A model generated the notes under the pieces. The model saw nothing but the letters and a program-made list of their open reading frames with translations. It had not been told where the DNA came from and did not search any database. A stretch of 64,000 nt of DNA from Hymenopellis radicata (lineage: Eukaryota > Basidiomycota > Agaricomycetes > Agaricales > Physalacriaceae), in NCBI GenBank assembly GCA_015501595.1, contig JADNRX010000002.1, forward strand, positions 806,001-870,000, in the 5' to 3' direction. Position 1 is the stretch's first letter; each line of letters begins with the position of its first letter. Made by a program: the position numbers and the translations under genes. Below are positions 58,260-64,000 of the stretch, in pieces.

Positions 58260-60154
58260 ATTCTGTCGTGGAGTGTTCCTTTGTGTTCGATAAATATCTT
58301 GTAGGCCAGAGATTGCATTCATTACGGTGTGCTCGACATGTCTTGAAGTGGGATGAACAAGCAAGAAGTGAATATTGTGACAGTATTCAGCTCGTACCAA
58401 TAAACGAAGTAGTTCCTCGTCTTTCTTTGAACAAAGAGACCTGCAGTCGCCATCGATGGTGGAAGTGGATGCGATTTGATGTCGGGTGTGTCAAGTATAT
58501 AAACAAGGCCTGGTACCTTCATGGCGACCACCTCCAATAATGCATCTCCTAGCTCGAGCTCGAGCTCAGTGTCGGTGCCGCAGCTCAAGGCCAAGTCGCC
58601 AGAATGGCCCATGGGTATCATCAGTCGAAACGAGTTTCTAACTCTCGCGTCATGGGCGGCGCAGATGAGTTTCATTTCAATTTCCGTAAGAGGGCCGAAA
58701 GGCTAGTATATAGATACTACAAATGCACATACAACTGACGTGTAGTACCGTACACCATAAGAAATTCTGGTGGTGGGTTACAGACCCATAACAGCAAGCA
58801 TTGCGGTCCGAGCCGAAATAATGGGTGTACCGCTGTCGGCAAGTTACAGTTAGGACTACCATCTGTTCCAAGGTATAAACAGGCCTGCGGGTATCCTCAT
58901 GGTGAAGCATTAGCAGTGCCACACCTCAAAAATCACGGAATGATAGCTACCGAAACGGTTGAAGGGCATCATGAAACGCGGACATAAAGAATCCGAGCTG
59001 CAAATTACCAGGATGCCCCGGACCTGATGCTCGTAAATCTCTGGCACTCGTGCTAGAGTTTTAACCAGAGATTAACGTAGTATCGTTGATCTACGGCATG
59101 AGTGAGTAAGCATAAGATAAGAATGGGAAAGGAAGGTCGAACATACCAGATAGTTTAGCCAGTCGCGTCGATGAAAATGACAGCGGAGTCGGTAGTCGAT
59201 GAGGACGATGGAGCAAAAATCAGGCAACAGAGGGGTTTGATATGGAGGCTGCAACGGCAGTCGGTACAATATCATTGTGAAAACTCAAAAAGACTCACGA
59301 AGAGTAACACTGACGAAAGAAACAACGCATGACGCGTAACAAGCGCGTCGAGCAAGCAGTATGATAGTGGACTCCGATGTATGGGAAGTAGCAGACGCGT
59401 TGAGCTATGTATGTAGGATGGAAAATGTGGGGCGTGATTGGCAAGGTGGCGACAATGAGGAAGAGCCGGCACGGCGACGGCGACGAGGTCAGATGTCGAT
59501 GTGCAAAGGCGACGACTTTAATGTGCTATGTTCGCCAAAGCCGCTGCGCAGATCCGCGGACGAAGGCTCGGAGAGTGATAGATGGGCGGGCCAGTGATGA
59601 AGGCGCCCTGGCGGGCCAGACATCGTGGAGCACGAGAGAGAGAGGCGCGGGAAGATTTCGACAGCTGGAAATCTTCCCATGAAGAACAGTCGCGTTGAAA
59701 TGGAGTTGAGAGTAAACGCGTCTTTATTTGACGGTGTTTACCTATTGATTACAGATCAGAGCTCATCGTTCGTCTTGACTCTTGCTGCCACTCTCACAGA
59801 TCTCTGTTGAATCTCTGTCTGTGGCATTTTTCTTCTTTCCTCCGTCACCCGGATGGCCTGAACGCGTAAGCCGTCAATTCGACGACGCAGCCTATGTGCA
59901 AGCCCCCAGAAATGGGGCACCCAAGCTCAGACTGTCCGAGACGCTGAGCCCGGCGTAAACCCTCCAACGAGGTTGCCGATATGGATATGCCGCGCTACGC
60001 AATGCGACAGACGCCGACGCCGGAGATGGTACCGAAGGTGGCGGGTTGGGTGGGGAGGAGATTTTATGCGAAGACACGCCGCAGACGCGACTTCCTGCGT
60101 ACAGAGGAATGAACATGAGCTGGGCGCCGACATGCGTGCTAGTCAATTCGGTAC
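58260..60154. other. Gene-poor stretch
   Basis: About 1.9 kb without a recognisable gene. A TATATAAAC at 58496 precedes a small serine-rich frame (58521-58706) that I cannot support. Imperfectly similar sequences recur at about 58490-58545 and 58870-58920 (AGGCCTG and surrounding bases), which may be an old duplication. Confidence 0.35.
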
Positions 60155-60366
60155 GTCTCGCTTTGCTCGAGGTCAACAGCTCATCTTTCCTTTGTGGCCA
60201 AGATTCAGGACAAGGAAGGCATTCCTCCTGCCCAGCAACACTTGATCTTCGCTGGCGAGCAACTTGAAGATACTCGTACCCTCTCCGATTATAGCATCCA
60301 GAAGGAATCTACCGTTCATCTCGTCTTTCGTCTGCGCAATGGTATGCAAATCTTCGTCGAGAGAGG
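60155..60366 (+). pseudogene. Polyubiquitin relic
   Basis: A piece of one ubiquitin unit followed by the start of the next: LLEVNSSS, a frame break, then [49 protein letters not shown] and MQIFVE. Ubiquitin is almost invariant, yet here Lys48 is Glu, Arg42 is His, Asp39 is Ala, and the terminal Gly-Gly is Asn-Gly. The first third of the unit is broken and no further unit follows. It cannot be a working ubiquitin gene. Confidence 0.8.
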
Positions 60367-60444
60367 TACGCTCTTCATCTCAGTGAGTTGCTTCGGACGG
60401 CTTTAGTTCATATACTGATGCTATCTCCCCCTCGCTCGCGCTCG

Positions 60445-60545
60445 TCGGTGTGCTTGCGCGCGCGCGCAACACGCTTCGACTAAACGTTCGCTGCGGCGCG
60501 CGCGAACACGACGCCTATGAAGCACGCGCGCATCGCTCTCGCGCA
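60445..60545. repeat. CpG-rich low-complexity tract
   Basis: Dense CG/GC alternation (for example GCGCGCGCGCAAC) far above the local base composition. Not coding. Confidence 0.6.
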
Positions 60546-60842
60546 CACTCCGCATTCCCATGCACCAGAATCGTGCTGGCCCTCTTTCAGGTCTCCCCCA
60601 TCCATCTCACAGATTTCGTCGCTGGTATGTGGATTGCTCTTTTGAGCAATTTGCGCCGTGCCGATATCTTAACCAACTTTCCATCAAGCACCGTGCTCCG
60701 CTCGGGTCTCTTAGTGATTGCACGCGTGTATTCCATCAGTAGATATGATTTATATGTTGGTAAACATTGAACTCGACGCGTGCGCGCGCCAGAATTTGCC
60801 GCGCCTGCGCTCATCAGGCAGCGCGATTTTTTGAGGGACTTT

Positions 60843-60866
60843 AAAAAAAAAAAAAAAAAAAAAAAA
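60843..60866 (+). repeat. Long A-run
   Basis: About 24 consecutive A on the plus strand (T on minus). Its length should be treated as approximate in any assembly. Confidence 0.85.
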
Positions 60867-60942
60867 TAGGGGGGAATCGAACTTCCGCTCGGGCGAGGTG
60901 ACCGACCATCCGAGTCATGTGCCTCAAATTGGTCGCTTCGGA

Positions 60943-61112
60943 GAAAATCGGTCTTGAAATCGGTCGCTCGGGAAAAATTGGTCAAATCGGTCGTGTGGCT
61001 GTGCTGCCTCGACATGACGATACTGCCGAAAATCGGTCTTGAAATCGGTCGCTCGGGAAAAATTGGTGAAATCGGTCGTGTGGCTGTGCTGCCTCGACAT
61101 GACGATACTGCC
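60943..61112. repeat. 85-bp tandem duplication, two units
   Basis: Units 60943-61027 and 61028-61112 are identical except for one C/G change (ATTGGTCAAATCGG against ATTGGTGAAATCGG). The high identity points to a recent event. Confidence 0.9.
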
Positions 61113-61466
61113 AAGAAGATTGCGCTTCAGGCCGAGGCGAGTGCAAGAAGTGACCGATTGGGAAGATCTAGATCTTCAATGAGACGCGTTGGCACGATTA
61201 AAGACGCGTCGCTGAGCGTAAAATCGACAATGATAATCCAGTTGGTTCGACGGATCAGCTGGTGGAAACACTACGTTACAACATCACAAAGATAGATGCT
61301 CGGACAGTTGCGGCTTGCGGTAGCAATGATATCGCATAGGACCGCTTATGAACATATGTAAATCCAACAAGAACAGCACAATTCTGTGCAGTCTGGATAC
61401 TAGTACAACCTGTTAACACTACATTATCGCCAATATCACTATCGCAGGCCTGCTCACGGTATGAAA
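61113..61466. other. Intergenic, nothing recognised
   Basis: 3' flank of the eIF4E-like gene. No gene or repeat seen. Confidence 0.45.
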
Positions 61467-62734
61467 TTATGAGCGTTTGCCGCCTCTCCACCCACTACCC
61501 CCTAAACCAATACCAAAGCTACCGAATGCCCCAGTGGTAGGCGTACCCCCGGGAGTCCCTCCGAGCGATAACCACCTTGCTGCGACTGAATACCAAAGAA
61601 CTTACCCGGAGGCGGCCTGTCCTCCGAGTTATACTGGAACTCGACACCAACCCCATCAGCGTCTGACACGCCAAGAACCTCAACAATACGCTTTCCAATG
61701 TCATTCACGCGCCCCACATTATCCTTGCTCCGGACCCAAACTTGTATGCGATCGACCTTGCTGCGAAGACTGACAACAGCGCCACAAATCTCTCCATCTT
61801 CGCTGCCGCCAATGCTGCTCTCGATCTGCTCTCCGACGAGGGCCATGCAAAGATCAAACCAACAGCGGTCAAGAAGATCTGGGGCATTCTTCATCGTAAG
61901 CACCCACTTGCCACCATTAGCATTAGCGGGGTCCTCCCACATTGGCTTGATACCTTGCTTGAAGAGATGATAGTTGGCGTTCTTTTCGAGTTTGGAAGGA
62001 GGCTTAAGCCAATTAAAATAGCGGCAGAAGGATTCGACGGTGGAGAATTCGCCGATGAGAGTAAGGTTGGCCTCATAGTCGCTTTCAGCGGCAGTGGGGA
62101 AGGTTGCATCTGTTGCTGTGCCGGGCTCGCCGAACTTCATTGGAGCCTTGGTATCGTGGTAGATCGTCCTGGAAAGTAGATGAGCGCATTGAAGGAATGA
62201 CAAGAATGCACACGTACCAGTGATATTGTAGAGGATGTTCTGGCTTCTCCATGGTGAGACCGGGCGTCTTGGGGTCTGGAATGAATTCTGCATCTGGCGG
62301 CTTGCTCGTTCCATCGATACTCAACGCGCGCGTTTTGGCGAGGCGGGCGGTGATAGCGTCCAAGCTGGGAATGTTCTTGTATCCACGAGGGACTTTGGAC
62401 TTTTCGGCCAAAATATTGTGTTTCTCGAGGGTTTCGGCGGTCAACGCATCACCAGGAGGTACATCTGCGGCCTCGCTACCAGCGGCGCCTTCAGTGGAAA
62501 CTGAGGACGGTGAGGCGCTGCGGGTAGAGCCCGAAGTGTTAACGGCGACGGAATCGGCGGTGCTTGCTAGCGATGTGGTGGAGCCTCCAGCGCGAAGCGC
62601 AAATGCTGCTAAGCGGGACGACTGGCTGAGCTTGGAGACGTGCTGGCAGGGACATTGACGTTAATCCGGGCAGCAAGTTGGTTAAGAGATGGTGGTCGAT
62701 TTGCCGCGGATGGTCGTTCATTGGTGCTCGTCAT
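61467..62734 (-). CDS. Cap-binding translation initiation factor eIF4E-like (4EHP/type 2)
   Basis: Binds the mRNA cap. One intron near 62218, with donor CACTG|GTACGT. The first half is a long Ser/Thr-rich tail (MTSTNERPSAANRPPSLNQL). The fold begins at EKPEHPLQYHWTIYHDTKAP. Further motifs are LIGEFSTVESFCRYFNWLKP, NYHLFKQGIKPMWEDPANAN, GGKWVLTMKN, CWFDLCMALVGEQI and SKVDRIQVWVR. At the first cap-stacking position the family Trp is replaced by Tyr (IYHD), and the second is MWED, the pattern of class II eIF4E/4EHP. Two one-base breaks occur, at 62608-62613 (N-terminal tail) and 61546-61563 (before GAFGSFGIGLGGSGWRGGKR, the glycine-rich end). Confidence 0.85.
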
Positions 62735-63112
62735 GGTGGTTTGAAGGTGAGTCGGTGACTGCCGTCCCAATCAGGCTGGCGTCAAATATCGCCACAATTT
62801 TGATGTGATTTTATCGGGAGTTTCATACAATGATACATGCTATACAACGTTGAATGCAATGTAATGGTACTTTGAACCCAAAAGTTACCGACCTTCAAGT
62901 TGGAATTGATTCCATTTCCAAACTCCGAGACTCTTGCGTTTCGCTTCTCAATTGCAATCAACAACATTGGTCTCGAGTCAATCGCCGACTAATTGGACGT
63001 TTCCCGACGGCTAATAACTTGTTTTTCAAGCCGACTCCCGCCTCCCGCCAACTGACTGAATCCGGACGCCGATCAGTGCTCTGTTTCCCACGCCGACTTG
63101 GCTCTGACCTTC
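62735..63112. promoter_or_regulatory. Divergent promoter region between eIF4E-like and ERF2
   Basis: About 380 bp shared upstream region of two diverging genes. No TATA box or other motif stands out. Confidence 0.4.
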
Positions 63113-64000
63113 ATGTCGGCCTCCCCACATTCATTGACCTTCAGTACCCCTCCAGCTACACCTCGTAGGAGTTCCTTAACCCAGTTACCCCTTCCGTCGA
63201 CGCTCACAGCCTCTGCCCCGCTGCCTCGGCGGGCACCAGGCCATGCGCCAGGCATCACGCCTTCTGCGTCCTTCTTCCGTCCTTCCAAGCCTCGTCCGCC
63301 ATCCTCGGCAGAACCAGAGCATCCGCTCAAAACCCTAAAGGAGGACAGCCGTCTCTCCTCGGATGATGATGACCACGACACGTACCCAATGCAGAAATCC
63401 CCATCTCACATATCCTCTCGCTCTCCGTCTCCCGTTGCCTCATCATTTGTCCCAACTCCATTAAAAGATCTGTCCCGCGTGCCACGAGATCCAGTAGTCA
63501 GACGCTGGCAACAACATCCATCCCGCAATCGTTTCTTTTTCAACGGCAGATTGTTGACCGGCGGCGACGCACCCTATGCATTTATTGCAGCGCTGACCGT
63601 CCTGTTCGGGATTGCTGGACTTTACGCGGGAACAACAGCTCAATGGTGGTGGCATAATCAAGGTGCTGGCGGCAAGGCTTGGGTCGTCATTACTGGTTAT
63701 CTATCTCTAATGACCATCAGCAATATGCTCGTTACCGCGTTTTCCGACCCAGGCATTCTCCCACGCAACCTTGATCTCGAACCGCCATACCACGAGATAG
63801 AAGGATCAGATCCAGCGCCTATGCCGCGTATACTCAAAGTTCGCAGCGATGTGTACGTCTCCTTTCCTTTTTTTACAAGTACATATTGCTGAGCAAAAAT
63901 TAGCGTGCGTGTAAAGTACTGTCCGACATGCATGACATATCGACCGCCTCGCTCGACACATTGTAAACTCTGCGACAACTGTGTGGATGCCTGTGACCAC
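63113..64000 (+). CDS. ERF2: DHHC palmitoyltransferase Erf2-like, 5' part
   Basis: S-acyltransferase of ER/Golgi membranes; Erf2 acts on Ras. Exon 1 is 63113-63852; exon 2 starts at 63904 and runs off the window. A long Ser/Pro-rich cytosolic tail (about 140 residues) is followed by [20 protein letters not shown], two membrane helices ([35 protein letters not shown]) and the family DPG motif (SDPGILPRN). The cysteine-rich domain starts with [20 protein letters not shown] and continues [10 protein letters not shown]. The catalytic DHHC cysteine itself lies just beyond the window. The start codon is chosen as the first clear ATG of the frame. Confidence 0.9.

Noticed and set aside
60843..60866. 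A-run as the tail of a retroposed ubiquitin mRNA
   Set aside because: The ubiquitin relic ends about 480 bp earlier and is separated by CpG-rich unrelated sequence, so the two cannot be tied together.
61028..61120. Resemblance of the minus strand (GGCAGTATCGT, and an AATTTTT stretch) to U4 snRNA
   Set aside because: Only eleven bases agree; the U4 stem-loop that should follow and the spacing to the Sm site are absent, and the sequence is part of a tandem duplication. I treat it as chance.
1..64000. CRISPR arrays, bacterial operons or integrated phage
   Set aside because: No regularly spaced short repeats with spacers were seen, and the gene structure is spliced and eukaryotic throughout.

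Overview
The window is nuclear DNA of a filamentous basidiomycete, almost certainly an Agaricomycete. Genes are dense and cut by many 47-60 nt GT-AG introns. Secreted GMC alcohol oxidases, a long-tailed eIF4E and several intron-rich housekeeping genes fit this group. All gene models below were rebuilt by hand by joining reading frames across introns; where exon lengths are given they were checked for phase.

Layout. 0.4-1.75 kb: a frame-broken retroelement Gag-like gene. 2.2-8.0 kb: SAR1 GTPase and SRP receptor beta (minus), then the rRNA-processing WD protein UTP21 (plus). 8.4-13.9 kb: two tandem secreted aryl-alcohol-oxidase-like GMC genes, each with a lesion. 14.4-20.3 kb: mitochondrial ABC transporter ATM1 (minus), lipase ATG15 (plus), guanine deaminase (minus). 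20.3-22.5 kb looks empty. 22.5-31 kb: a conserved hypothetical gene, mRNA guanylyltransferase, SKP1, mitochondrial ribosomal bL27m, a DUF3074/START-like gene and a glutamine synthetase-like gene. 31.2-32.1 kb: a non-autonomous DNA transposon with inverted termini. 32.2-40.5 kb: a WD-repeat gene, a MYND-finger gene, an unknown gene, a Tim17-like membrane protein and a cullin-4-like gene. 41.1-45.3 kb: mitochondrial bL16m, then a tandem segmental duplication carrying two eight-knuckle CCHC proteins with mitochondrial-type N-termini, then APS kinase. 45.6-52.6 kb: a Zn2Cys6 regulator and a SAC-domain phosphoinositide phosphatase. 52.6-61 kb is gene-poor: uricase plus decayed relics of class III alcohol dehydrogenase and polyubiquitin, an 85-bp tandem duplication and a long A-run. 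61.4-64 kb: eIF4E-like and a DHHC palmitoyltransferase that runs off the end.

Functional themes are secretory traffic (SAR1, SRP receptor beta, SAC phosphatase, ERF2), mitochondrial Fe-S and translation (ATM1, bL27m, bL16m, perhaps the zinc knuckles), ubiquitin ligases (SKP1, cullin) and purine catabolism (guanine deaminase, uricase). No clear gene cluster with one shared function is present apart from the paralogue pairs.

A striking property is the number of one-base frame breaks inside strongly conserved genes, many in short homopolymers. Because the rest of each gene is well conserved, uncorrected sequencing or assembly errors are the simplest explanation, and gene models here should be read with that in mind.
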